DNA of 64,000 nt, from assembly GCF_004217135.1 (NCBI RefSeq), contig NZ_SHKK01000001.1, positions 6,324,001-6,388,000 on the forward strand. Direction: 5' to 3'. Position numbers and translations under genes: made by a program. How positions within the stretch are numbered: the first letter of the stretch is position 1; each line of letters begins with the position of its first letter. The stretch is from Micromonospora violae. Its GTDB lineage: Bacteria > Actinomycetota > Actinomycetes > Mycobacteriales > Micromonosporaceae. This document shows positions 1 through 7,853 of this stretch, one piece after another. A model generated the notes under the pieces. It saw only the letters and a program-made list of their open reading frames with translations. It had not been told where the DNA came from and ran no database searches.

Positions 1-1
1 G

Positions 2-1021
2 CCCGGGCACCGGCTCACCGTCGCCGACCGGTCCGGCCCGCCGGTCATCGGGCAGCGGATTGCCGTGCGGCATCGCCGGGACCTCCTCGCCGCCGGCCTG
101 TCCGAGGTGGACTGCGACAACGAGATCACCGCCACCGTGCTGGACGCCCTGCCCGAGCGGTACGACGAGGCCACCTTCGCGCGGGTGCTCGGTGAGCTGC
201 CACCGGACCTGCTCTCCCGCAGCACCGGGCCGGACACCCTCGAACACGTACGCCGCACCAACGCCGCCAGTTACGCCACGACCTTCCCCACCGACACCGC
301 CCTGCACCAACGGGTGCTCTGGCCGGCCGTTCCGGCGGAGAGCAACGGCATGGAGGACGCTCGGTTCGTCAGGTTCACCGACGAGTCCGGACCCGTCTAC
401 CGGGCCACCTACACCGCCTACGACGGACGGCGCATCGCCACCCGCGCGCTGGCCAGCAGCGACCTGCGCCGCTTCGAGAGCACCCCGATGCGCGGGCCGG
501 GCGTCCGCAACAAGGGCGTCGCGCTCTTCCCCCGTACCGTCGGCGGCCGGCACCTCGCCCTGTGTCGTGCCGACGGCGAGACCATCGGCCTCACCCGCCT
601 GGACGGTGCGAACAGGTGGCAGGAACCGGTGCCGCTGCACGCCCCGCAGGACAGTTGGGAACTGGTCCAGGTCGGCAACTGCGGATCCCCCATCGAAACC
701 GACGCCGGCTGGCTCGTACTCACCCACGGCGTCGGACCGATGCGCCGGTACGCCATCGGCGCGCTCCTGCTCGACCTGCACCGACCGGAACGGGTCCTCG
801 CCCGGCTGCCCGGCGCGCTCCTGTCACCCGACGAGGCCGACCGGGACGGATACGTACCCAACGTCGTCTACTCCTGCGGCGGGCTCATCCACGCCGGCGA
901 GCTGTGGTTGCCGTACGGGGCCAGCGACGCTCGGGTCGGTTTCGCCACCGTGGCGGTGGCCGCGCTCCTCGATGCGATGGCACGATCGCCGCACCGCCCT
1001 GCCGCGCCGGCGGCGGAGTAG
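2..1021 (+). CDS. Glycoside hydrolase family 130-like protein (5' end outside window)
   Basis: The reading frame is open from the window edge, so the N-terminus is missing; 339 residues are visible. The fold is the five-bladed propeller of GH130 enzymes, which act on beta-mannosides by phosphorolysis or hydrolysis. Visible support: the NGMEDARFVRF segment, which carries the family's conserved acidic residue, then RGPGVRNKGVALFPR, NCGSPIE and a C-terminal LWLPYGASDARVGFA, all in family order. No signal peptide can be judged because the start is lost. The TAG stop lies 58 bases before the desaturase start. The family is well supported; substrate and reaction mode are not. Confidence 0.8.
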   Translation, partial: PGHRLTVADRSGPPVIGQRIAVRHRRDLLAAGLSEVDCDNEITATVLDALPERYDEATFARVLGELPPDLLSRSTGPDTLEHVRRTNAASYATTFPTDTALHQRVLWPAVPAESNGMEDARFVRFTDESGPVYRATYTAYDGRRIATRALASSDLRRFESTPMRGPGVRNKGVALFPRTVGGRHLALCRADGETIGLTRLDGANRWQEPVPLHAPQDSWELVQVGNCGSPIETDAGWLVLTHGVGPMRRYAIGALLLDLHRPERVLARLPGALLSPDEADRDGYVPNVVYSCGGLIHAGELWLPYGASDARVGFATVAVAALLDAMARSPHRPAAPAAE

Positions 1022-1079
1022 GCTGGGGGCATTCGCCCCAGACCCCGGCGACGCGCTGCGCGTCATGCCGGGAGGATCC

Positions 1080-2210
1080 ATGAGCACCATCGACCAGACC
1101 GTCGGAGCGGCGCCGCCGGGGTCGCGGCGCCGTCGCGGCAGCGACTACGCCGAACTGTTGAGCCGGGTGCGCCAGGCGGGCCTGCTGGAGCGGCGCCCGA
1201 CCTACTACCTGGTCATGATCGCCGTCAACGCCGCGTTGGTCACCGCGGGCTGGACGATCTTCGTCCTGGTGGGGGACTCGTGGTGGCAACTGGTCACCGC
1301 GGCGTACCTCGCCGTGGTCTTCACCCAGAGCGGTTTCCTCGGCCACGACGCCGGCCACCGGCAGATCTTCCGGTCCCGACGCGCCAACCACCTGGTCGGG
1401 CTGGTGTACGGCAACCTAGCCATCGGGCTCGCTTTCGGCTGGTGGGTCGACAAGCACCACCGCCATCACGCCCACCCCAACACCGAGGGCCACGACCCCG
1501 ACATCGCGGGCGAAGCTCTCGCGTTCACCGGGGCGCAGGCCGACCGGCGGCGCGGCGCGGGACGGCTGCTCGCCCGCCACCAGCGGCTCCTGTTCTTTCC
1601 GATGCTGCTGCTCGAAGGCGTGGCCCTGCACGTGGCCAGCGTCCGAGCGCTGTCCCGGTCCACCTATCGGGAGCGCGGCCGGGAGGCGCTGCTGCTCGGG
1701 CTGCACACCGCCGCATACCTCACCGCGGTCTTCGTGGTGCTGTCCCCGCTGCGCGCGGTGGCCTTCGTCATCGTGCAGCAGGGCCTGTTCGGGCTGTACC
1801 TGGGCTGCGCCTTCGCCCCCAACCACAAGGGCATGCCGATCCTCTGCGCGGACGAGGAGGTGGACTTCCTCCGCCGCCAGGTCCTCACCTCCCGCAACGT
1901 ACGCGGCAACCGGCTGGTCGACTTCCTGCTCGGCGGCCTGAACCACCAGATCGAACACCACCTGTTTCCCAGCATGCCCCGCGCCGCACTGCGCCACGCC
2001 CGGCCGATCGTCCGCGCCTTCTGCCGCGAGCATGACCTGCCCTACGTCGAAACCGGCCTGCTCGACTCGTATCGGCAGGCACTGCGCCACCTGCACCACG
2101 TGGGGCGCGGCGTCCCGCCCGCCGGAGAATCCGCGTCTCCCGTCGAGCCGACCGGACCTACGGGAACGGCGGCGCGGCTGCGCGAGGCGGAGAACGTTGA
2201 TCTTCGATGA
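1080..2210 (+). CDS. Membrane fatty acid desaturase (acyl-lipid/acyl-CoA type)
   Basis: A 376-residue di-iron membrane desaturase that introduces double bonds into acyl chains. The three histidine boxes are intact: HDAGH at about residues 89-93, HHRHH at 126-130 and HQIEHH at 289-294; the last is the QxxHH type of front-end/acyl-lipid desaturases. Four hydrophobic spans lie between about 43-85 and 205-245. The ATG at 1080 follows GGGAGG at 1070-1075 by four bases; the frame stays open far upstream inside the GH130 gene, but that part is a shadow. The C-terminal 40 residues are Pro/Gly-rich and variable. Regiospecificity cannot be read from sequence. Confidence 0.88.
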   Translation: MSTIDQTVGAAPPGSRRRRGSDYAELLSRVRQAGLLERRPTYYLVMIAVNAALVTAGWTIFVLVGDSWWQLVTAAYLAVVFTQSGFLGHDAGHRQIFRSRRANHLVGLVYGNLAIGLAFGWWVDKHHRHHAHPNTEGHDPDIAGEALAFTGAQADRRRGAGRLLARHQRLLFFPMLLLEGVALHVASVRALSRSTYRERGREALLLGLHTAAYLTAVFVVLSPLRAVAFVIVQQGLFGLYLGCAFAPNHKGMPILCADEEVDFLRRQVLTSRNVRGNRLVDFLLGGLNHQIEHHLFPSMPRAALRHARPIVRAFCREHDLPYVETGLLDSYRQALRHLHHVGRGVPPAGESASPVEPTGPTGTAARLREAENVDLR

Positions 2211-2737
2211 CGTGCGCGTCGTCGGCCCGGGGGGGCGAGTAGGACGACAGCGCCGGGTGCCCTTACGCCCAGCCATGCCGACGTTCTTTCGCGAACGGGC
2301 TGCTGGGTGTCACCCAGCTTCCCACTCAGGGTCACCTCGCCCCCGGGCCGGACCGGCTACCGCAGAGCACGGACTCGCTGCTGGGCCCGGCCGCGATCGC
2401 CAAAGGGCGGGTGAGGTCCTCAGGCCGCTGCGGCGTACCGGCGTGACGCCCCGACAGCCGACGCCGACGGCAGCAGGCTCCAGGAGTCCGTCCGGACCCG
2501 CAACCAGACATCGAATTGCATCGTTTGCTGATGTGGGCCCGGAGGGTCGGGTGACTGTCTGGATGTGTGCTGCCGATGTCATGGCCAGCTAGGAGTAGGA
2601 CGCCCCGGCCCCCGCTGATGACCGCTGTATCAGCACTGGATGGAGACTTGCGACCGATCGCCCTCTCCGAAGTTGTGGCTACTGAACGGCGGCGGGTCCA
2701 CGCCCCTTGACCAGACAATCGAGAAGGGTGATGCCCG
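2211..2737. other. Gene-free stretch; contains the left non-coding part of the IS110 element
   Basis: No open frame here has coding support. The right part (about 2550-2737) is a long leader before the IS110 transposase, less GC-rich than the neighbouring genes. In the IS110 group the non-coding end upstream of the recombinase encodes the bridge RNA, so this is the place to look for one. I could not fix the left end of the element or find a target duplication by eye. Confidence 0.5.
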
Positions 2738-3933
2738 ATGGGCAGCCTGTGGGCCGGCGTCGACGTCGGCAAGACCCACCACCACGTGTGCGTCATCCTC
2801 GACGACGGCACCGTGGTGATGTCCGAGAAGATTCCCAACGACCAACAACCCATCTCCGGCATCGCCGGGCGGCTCGGCAAACGCCGCAAGCCGCTCCGCT
2901 GGGCCGTCGACCTACGCGGCGGACCCGCGTCGCTGCTGCTGGCGGTCCTGTTCGATCGAGGCGCGGACGTGCGCTACGGCAGCGGCACGGTCACCTCCCG
3001 GATGGCGGAGGCGTTCCACGGCGAACGCAAGACCGACGCCCACGACGCCTACGTCATCGCCCAGACCCTGCGCATGCGCGGCGACCTTCCGACGCTCACC
3101 CTCGCGGACGGGGTGCAGCAGCAGTTGAAGCTGCTCGTCTCCCGCCGCCTCGACCTGGTCGCCGACCGGGTCCGTATCGCCGCCCGCATTCAGGACCTCC
3201 TGACCATGATCAGCCCCGCCCTGGGGAAGGCGCTGAACCTGCGCAGCAAGGGTGCGCTGCGGCTCCTCGCGCAGTGGCAGACCCCCGCCGGAGTGCGCCG
3301 CGCCGGCGAAGCCCGCGTCCTGGCCTACATACGCCAGCACGGCGTCTGGGCCGCCAAGGCGCTCACCGCCAAGGTCTCACCGCCGCGCGGCCACAGACCG
3401 TCGCCGTCGCCGGGGAGGCCACCGCGGCAGGGATTGTGGCGCAGATGGCCACCGATCTGGAAGCGGTCAACGACCGCATCACCGCCATCGAGGAAACCAT
3501 CGCCGCTGTCGTCGCCGAGCACGAGCTGGGGGAGATCGTCACCAGCCTGCCCGGCATTGGCACCACTCTCGCCGCCGAGTTCCTCGCCCACGCCGGCACC
3601 CTCACCACCTACGCCAGTCCTGCGGCACTCGCTGCCCACGCCGGGCTCGCACCAATCTCCCGGGACTCCGGCCGCCGCCAGGGCCACCAGGTTCGACCCC
3701 ACCGCTACCACCGCGGCCTACGTCGGGTGTTCAGCATGTCCAGCTTCACCGCCCTGACCCACTGCCCACGATCACGCGCCTATTACGACAAGAAACGAGC
3801 CGAAGGAAAGACCCACCGCCAAGCCACCGCAGCCCTGTCCAGACAACGCCTCAACGTCCTCTGGGCCTGCATCCGCGACAAGACCCCCTACCAGCCCAAA
3901 CAACCAAGATCAGCAGAGGTGGCGCTGTGCTAA
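2738..3933 (+). pseudogene. IS110-family transposase, broken by a frameshift
   Basis: IS110 recombinase with the RuvC-like DEDD domain first: D9 (AGVDVGKTH), D58 (WAVDLRGG, Asp where Glu is common) and D100/D103 (KTDAHDAYVIA). The C-terminal Tnp20 domain (LPGIGTTLAAEFLAH, SPAALAAHAGLAPISRDSG, RSRAYYDKKRAEGKTHRQA) lies in another frame. The frame is lost near 3376, where GTCTCACC would read Val-Leu-Thr if one C were restored, so a single-base deletion is the simplest cause. The ATG at 2738 has GAGAAGGG 9 bases upstream. As it stands the second half starts without its own initiation signal, so the copy is probably inactive unless a -1 event or sequencing error is involved. Confidence 0.88.
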
Positions 3934-4141
3934 CTCGCGTAGAGACTCCTCCAGCGGATGCCAAGGGGGGTGAACCGGTGCCAACGCGGGTCAGCGCGTC
4001 AACCGCCGGTCGCAAACCGGGGTTCGTGTGCTCCGCGTCTGGTCCTGGGCTGGAACAACGGCGATCCGGGGAACGCGGGTGAACGCGGGCCACTCCCTGC
4101 CACCCCAGTTGAGCGCCTAGGTCGCTAGACTGTGCCCTCGC
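3934..4141. other. Gap between transposase and tRNA
   Basis: No gene seen. It should contain the right end of the IS110 element, whose boundary I cannot locate because this family lacks terminal inverted repeats. A direct repeat of GAACGCGG occurs at about 4072-4089. The last 20 bases hold the tRNA promoter. Confidence 0.45.
4126..4131 (+). promoter_or_regulatory. Putative -10 box of the tRNA-Arg gene
   Basis: TAGACT lies 10 bases before the first tRNA base, which would start transcription a few bases upstream of the mature 5' end. A convincing -35 box is not visible. Confidence 0.5.
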
Positions 4142-4214
4142 GCCCCCGTAGCTCAGGGGATAGAGCATCGGTTTCCTAAACCGTGTGTCGCAGGTTCGAA
4201 TCCTGCCGGGGGCA
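4142..4214 (+). tRNA. tRNA-Arg (anticodon CCT)
   Basis: A 73-base cloverleaf. The acceptor stem GCCCCCG (4142-4148) pairs with CGGGGGC (4207-4213), with discriminator A at 4214. The D arm is GCTC/GAGC, the anticodon loop TTCCTAA (anticodon CCT, reading AGG) sits on a TCGGT/ACCGT stem with one T-T mismatch at its base, and the T arm is GCAGG-TTCGAAT-CCTGC. The CCA end is not encoded (CCT follows). AGG is rare in GC-rich actinomycetes, and the gene sits between a mobile element and a broken toxin-antitoxin pair. Confidence 0.96.
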
Positions 4215-4216
4215 CC

Positions 4217-4330
4217 TCAAAGATCAGCAAACGCTCCCTGGTCTGCGCATTCGTTCTCGCGTCGATCAGTCGACCCGCGCAGCCGGAAGCCACCCGAAGT
4301 TGCCGTTCGGAGCAGGACTATCAGGCTCAC
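4217..4330 (-). pseudogene. Truncated toxin (VapC-like PIN start) fused to unrelated sequence
   Basis: A GTG at 4330 overlaps the stop of the upstream antitoxin by four bases (GTGA), the classic toxin-antitoxin junction. The first residues, VSLIVL, resemble the start of PIN-domain toxins, which continue with a catalytic Asp (as in VSLIVLDTD). Here the frame instead runs LRTATSGGF and stops after 37 codons, next to the 3' end of the tRNA. I infer that the toxin gene was cut at this point by a deletion or by integration at the tRNA. Only six residues support the VapC assignment. Confidence 0.45.
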
Positions 4331-4524
4331 GCCGCGCCGGCCCGCCGAGAGGCGTACAGGTCGGCGAGGAAGTCGTCCAGTTCGTCATCAGACTCGAACA
4401 GGTCCGGCCGCGCGAGGTCGTCGATGGATGCGACCCGGCGGACTCCCTGGCGACGTGCCAGCTCCACCGCCGGTACGTGTTCAGCGGTCGGCCACTTGGG
4501 CATACCCTCGGCGTTGCTCGACAT
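4327..4524 (-). CDS. Orphan antitoxin-like protein (VapB-type partner, toxin lost)
   Basis: A 65-residue acidic protein starting at ATG 4524, with GAGGGGG about 8 bases upstream. It contains PKWPTAEHVPAVELARRQG and then SIDDLARPDLFESDDELDDF, a pattern I associate with small actinobacterial antitoxins encoded just ahead of PIN-domain toxins. The C-terminal acidic stretch would suit toxin neutralisation. The partner gene begins at the overlapping GTGA but is truncated. A longer frame upstream (to 4611) lacks family-like sequence. Family placement is from memory of similar proteins and not from a search. Confidence 0.6.
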   Translation of the reverse strand: MSSNAEGMPKWPTAEHVPAVELARRQGVRRVASIDDLARPDLFESDDELDDFLADLYASRRAGAA

Positions 4525-4694
4525 CGCGGCTCGCCCCCTCTTGCTCGCTGCGGCTCCCAATCTCTCACGCGGAGAGCCCGCACCCCGGCATCTACGGCGC
4601 GGACAAGTCACGGATCGATCTTGGTGACGATGGCTGTGGCGACCAGTCGGGCAAGGTCAGAGGCCTTGTCGACGTACACCATCGTCGGCGGTGG

Positions 4695-5294
4695 TCAGAG
4701 CGCCGGCAGTTGTTCGGCTCGGGTGACCACCTGGTCGATGAGGCCGTACTCCCGGGCCTGTTCGGCGGTGAACCAACGGTCCCGGTCCCAGTCCCGTTGG
4801 ATCTCGTCGAGCGCCCGTCCACTGTGCTCGGAGATCAGCTCCTGCATCGTCCGCTTCACGTGCAGCATGTTCTCGGCCTGGATCGTGATGTCCGCGGCGG
4901 TCCCGCCCATTCCGCCGGACGGCTGGTGCATCATGATCCGCGAGTGTGGCAGCGCGTACCGTTTGCCGGCCGCGCCGGCGCAGAGCAGGAACTGCCCCAT
5001 CGAGCCGGCGAATCCGAGCGCCAGCGTCGCCACGTCGTTGCGGACGTAACGCATCGTGTCGTAGACCGCCATCCCGGCACTCACCGAACCGCCCGGCGAG
5101 TTGATGTAGAGGTAGATGTCCCGGTCGGCGTCCTCGGCGGCGAGCAGCAGGATCTGCGCGCAGATCTGGTTGGCCGACTCGTCGGTCACTTCGGTGCCGA
5201 GGAAGACGATCCGCTCCCGCAGCAGCCGCTCGAAAACATGATCACCAAAGGATGGCTGCCCGCCGTCCAGCATGTGTACGCCGTACCCGATCAT
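4695..5294 (-). CDS. clpP: ATP-dependent Clp protease proteolytic subunit (ClpP3/P4 type)
   Basis: A 199-residue ClpP serine peptidase that assembles into the barrel fed by Clp ATPases. The catalytic triad is present: S98 in GFAGSMGQF, H123 in MMHQPSGG and D168 in QRDWDRDRW. INSPGGSVSAGMA and the C-terminal EYGLIDQV are typical. GFAGSMG replaces the more usual GQAASMG around the nucleophile. It follows a PopR-like activator gene, with two adjacent TCTGCC-N3-GGCAGA-type sites in between, which is the arrangement that controls clpP3-clpP4 in Streptomyces. Only one clpP is present; the usual second subunit is absent downstream, where a broken toxin-antitoxin pair lies instead. Symbol is the family name, as clpP3 and clpP4 cannot be told apart here. 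Confidence 0.92.
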   Translation of the reverse strand: MIGYGVHMLDGGQPSFGDHVFERLLRERIVFLGTEVTDESANQICAQILLLAAEDADRDIYLYINSPGGSVSAGMAVYDTMRYVRNDVATLALGFAGSMGQFLLCAGAAGKRYALPHSRIMMHQPSGGMGGTAADITIQAENMLHVKRTMQELISEHSGRALDEIQRDWDRDRWFTAEQAREYGLIDQVVTRAEQLPAL

Positions 5295-5390
5295 GTGCCG
5301 CCGCCTTCCGCCGCGCCGGCGGGCGGCGGGGACCGCCCGGTGGACCGGCCCTTTCAGCGTGCGGGCGCCGGCGGCGGTGAGCCCACTGAT

Positions 5391-5420
5391 TCTGCCGCCG
5401 GCAGATCCGCCGACGGCAGA
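5391..5420. promoter_or_regulatory. Tandem PopR-type operators upstream of clpP
   Basis: TCTGCC-GCC-GGCAGA (5391-5405) is a perfect inverted repeat and is followed directly by TCCGCC-GAC-GGCAGA (5406-5420), the same motif with one change. As I recall, TCTGCC-N3-GGCAGA is the palindrome through which PopR activates clpP3-clpP4 in Streptomyces lividans. The sites lie 97-126 bases upstream of the clpP start and just after the popR stop, so they would govern clpP. Confidence 0.8.
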
Positions 5421-5431
5421 ACCGGCGCGGC

Positions 5432-5929
5432 CTACGCGGCGGTCAGCCGCCGCGCGCCGATCCGGGCCGACTCGCCGCCAGCCAGGGAAGGAGTACGCGG
5501 GCCGGGGCGGGAGCCACCAGCGGAGGCCGTCGCGCCGACACGCATGGTCGGCTCGCCGGCCTTGGGCACTCGCTGACGGATGAGCCCGCCGCCGAGCGGA
5601 CCCACCAGAAGGGTGGCGTTGCCGATTTCGCGGCGGACCGCGTCGACCGGCTCCAGGTGGGTGAGCGCGGCGCGGGGTGCGGCCGGGAGGCGGGGTTCGA
5701 CCCGGCGCATGTCGTCGCGGGCCTCCCCGAGCAGGTCGGCGAGGCTGATGCCGAGCGCCCGGCAGATCGCCGCGAGCACCTCCGAGGAGGCCTCCTTGCG
5801 GCCCCGCTCCACCTCCGACAGGTAGGGCACCGAAACGTCTGCCGACTCGGCGACCTCGCGCAGCGTGCGGCCCTGGCGCTGGCGGTGGCGACGGAGCACT
5901 CCGCCGATGACTCGTCGCAGCAACGACAT
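5432..5929 (-). CDS. popR: XRE-family activator, PopR/ClgR-like
   Basis: A 165-residue regulator with an N-terminal XRE helix-turn-helix at about residues 11-66 (LREVAESADVSVPYLSEVER), the signature shared by ClgR and PopR, the activators of actinobacterial clp genes. The rest is Pro/Ala/Gly-rich. It ends in LTAA; in Streptomyces PopR and ClgR the terminal Ala residues make the protein a Clp substrate, giving feedback control. The start ATG 5929 fits the domain; the frame extends upstream to 6121 but that part has no family sequence. clpP lies 137 bases downstream on the same strand, behind two PopR-type sites. Confidence 0.82.
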   Translation of the reverse strand: MSLLRRVIGGVLRRHRQRQGRTLREVAESADVSVPYLSEVERGRKEASSEVLAAICRALGISLADLLGEARDDMRRVEPRLPAAPRAALTHLEPVDAVRREIGNATLLVGPLGGGLIRQRVPKAGEPTMRVGATASAGGSRPGPRTPSLAGGESARIGARRLTAA

Positions 5930-6007
5930 GCCGGCCTCACTTTCGCGGTCGTCGTCGGGAACACCCTCATCATGCCCGTCCCCGCCCGTCCGGGCCGACC
6001 CTCCCCC

Positions 6008-6037
6008 GGGCCCGCGCCGGTGCGGCGGCGCGGGCCC
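6008..6037 (-). terminator. Hairpin terminator after the sigma-partner gene
   Basis: GGGCCCGCGCCG and CGGCGCGGGCCC form a perfect 12-bp stem with a 6-base loop, beginning 7 bases after the stop of the gene ending at 6045. There is no strong T-run, as is common in actinomycetes. Confidence 0.7.
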
Positions 6038-6044
6038 GGTGCGC

Positions 6045-7163
6045 CTACGGGTGCAGGTGGGTGTGCCAGGTGGCCGGTTGGGCCACCAGCGTGACCGCCG
6101 GGAACAGCGCCCGGGTGCCACCGGCGGGGAGCAGGGCGCTGTCGTCGATCGACACGTCCGCCCCGTTCACGTCGTAGACGGTCAACGACTCGTCGCCGTT
6201 TTCTCCGCCGAACCGCGCCGGGTGCCCGTCCACCGTCGTGTTCGGGTTGACGTACGCCTTGTCGGCCGGGTCGGTGACGTTGCGGTAGCGGGAGATGCCG
6301 ACGCTCAACGTCCGGGCCCGCTGCCGGCCGGGGTCGGCGGTGGCCGGTTCCGGGCTCCAGGTCCACGCCGCGTACCAGTCCCTGGGCTCGTCCAGTGACT
6401 CCGACACGTTGACCGTGATCATCCGCAGGTTGGCCGGTACGCCCGTCACGGTCGCCGGCATCGGCACAGTGTCGGTGCCGAAGCGCAGTGACGTGGCGAC
6501 CTGCGCTGCCGTTTTCCGCACGTCCGATCCGGTCCCGAACACGCGGACCTGTGCCCAGCCGTCCGGGGCGTACCGCCAGCGCAGAACCGCCTCCGGCTTC
6601 TCGGCGCCCGAGTAGCTGACGAAGACGCTGTCCCCACCGTTGAGCCGGGGTCCGACGTCGGAGTCGCCGGCCACGGCGGGCTCGCCGCTGTCCCGCTGTG
6701 GTGCCGACGGCTCCACGCCCTTCGGAAGGAGCGAGACCGTCACGAACTGCCGTTGGTCGTCGGTGTGGCCGTTGGACGCGCCGAGGTACACACCGGGGCC
6801 GGAGAGGAGCAGTCCGGCCTGGTACTGGAAATGGCGGAGACCGGCCGGCAGCCAGCCGAACCGGACGTACACCCGCTGTGGGTCGATCGTGGTGAGCGCG
6901 GCCGGGAGCCCGGTCTGGCCGGCGACGGTCGCGGAACCGAACGGGGTGGGGGCCGGCGGTCGGTCCGGGGTCAGCAGGTCGGGGACGGTGAGCCCGCCGA
7001 CGGTCAGCGCCACCGCGAGCAGCGTGGCGCCGGCTCCCTGGGCGAGGCGGCGTTGCCGCCGAGCGGTGGTCATCGCCCGCTCCACGTCCAGCACGGCGGA
7101 GGGTCGCTCGGCCGATTCGATCTCGGTCAGCATCAGGTCGCCAATGTGGCGTTCGTCCAGCAT
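6045..7163 (-). CDS. Membrane-anchored partner of SigE-family sigma factor (unknown family)
   Basis: A 372-residue protein read with the sigma factor gene, starting 11 bases after its stop, with AGAGGAG before ATG 7163. It has a short cytosolic part (about 1-45) ending in a basic RRQRR cluster, one membrane span at about 43-62 (GATLLAVALTVGGLTV), and a 300-residue extracytoplasmic region without recognised catalytic motifs. Position and topology suggest that it senses an outside signal and restrains the sigma factor, but no ZAS anti-sigma motif (HxxxCxxC) is present. The function is inference from context. Confidence 0.7.
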   Translation of the reverse strand: MLDERHIGDLMLTEIESAERPSAVLDVERAMTTARRQRRLAQGAGATLLAVALTVGGLTVPDLLTPDRPPAPTPFGSATVAGQTGLPAALTTIDPQRVYVRFGWLPAGLRHFQYQAGLLLSGPGVYLGASNGHTDDQRQFVTVSLLPKGVEPSAPQRDSGEPAVAGDSDVGPRLNGGDSVFVSYSGAEKPEAVLRWRYAPDGWAQVRVFGTGSDVRKTAAQVATSLRFGTDTVPMPATVTGVPANLRMITVNVSESLDEPRDWYAAWTWSPEPATADPGRQRARTLSVGISRYRNVTDPADKAYVNPNTTVDGHPARFGGENGDESLTVYDVNGADVSIDDSALLPAGGTRALFPAVTLVAQPATWHTHLHP

Positions 7164-7174
7164 CGTCGCTCCTC

Positions 7175-7687
7175 TCAGTTGCCGGTCAGGGTGGGGGTGA
7201 GCAGGGTGCGCAGGGTGGCCAGGCCCTTGGCGGTCTGGCTCTTCACCGTCCCCGTCGAGCAGCCCATGGCCTGGGCGGTCTCCTCGACGCTGAGGTCCTG
7301 GAAGTAGCGCAGCACCAACACCGCGCGTTGCCGTGGCGGCACCTGCCGCAGCGCGCCCACCAGGGTGATCCGGTCGGTCGGGTCGGTGAAGGCCCTGGAC
7401 ACGTCCGGCAGTGCGGTGCCGAGGCGGACCCGCGACCAGCGCAACCGCCTCTCGTCGACCAGTCGCCGCACCAACATGGTGCGGACCAGCGCGTCCAGGT
7501 GGTCGGCCTGCCGTGCCCGTGCCCACGAGCGGTACAGCTCGGTGAGCACCCGTTGCAGGATGTCGTCACCCCGGTCCCAGTCCCCGCACATCAGGTAGGC
7601 GGTGCGTCGCCACTGCACCATCCGGGACCGGACGTACTCGGTGTATTCGTCGTCGGCCTCGGCTCGCCGTCTGCCGCTCGTCGTCAC
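7175..7687 (-). CDS. SigE-family RNA polymerase sigma factor (ECF-like)
   Basis: A 170-residue group IV sigma factor. Region 2 is at about residues 15-80 (DDEYTEYVRSRMVQWRRTAY then DILQRVLTELY) and region 4 at about 115-160 (PPRQRAVLVLRYFQDLSVEE and GTVKSQTAKGL). I chose GTG 7687 because GGAGGGGG lies 10 bases upstream, whereas the longer ATG at 7738 has no ribosome site. The partner gene follows after 11 bases. This is the first of three such sigma/partner pairs in the window. Confidence 0.88.
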   Translation of the reverse strand: MTTSGRRRAEADDEYTEYVRSRMVQWRRTAYLMCGDWDRGDDILQRVLTELYRSWARARQADHLDALVRTMLVRRLVDERRLRWSRVRLGTALPDVSRAFTDPTDRITLVGALRQVPPRQRAVLVLRYFQDLSVEETAQAMGCSTGTVKSQTAKGLATLRTLLTPTLTGN

Positions 7688-7853
7688 GAGGGTTGCGCCC
7701 CCTCCGTCTGCCGGCCTGCACCGGTTCGTCGTTGTCATCCGGTAGTCGGGTGCGGGTGCTCGGCCGGTTGTCCGCTGGCACCCGGGCGTGCGGTCGATGC
7801 TGAACCCGCTATGTTGTGGGCGTGCAGGCGACGGCGAGGGAGCGGGTCCGGCA

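Noticed and set aside
4000..4060. Remnant of a tRNA next to the IS element (GGGGTTCGTG segment)
   Set aside because: The T-arm-like bases do not pair into a proper 5-bp stem and no acceptor or anticodon arm can be drawn.
4142..4214. Integrated island with att duplication at the tRNA
   Set aside because: No second copy of the tRNA 3' end (GGTTCGAATCCTGCC) and no integrase gene were found in the window.
4592..4694. Short frame between clpP and the antitoxin reading MVYVDKASDLARLVATAIV
   Set aside because: It is only 24 codons, without a ribosome site or known family. It could be a scrap of a lost gene, but there is too little to annotate.
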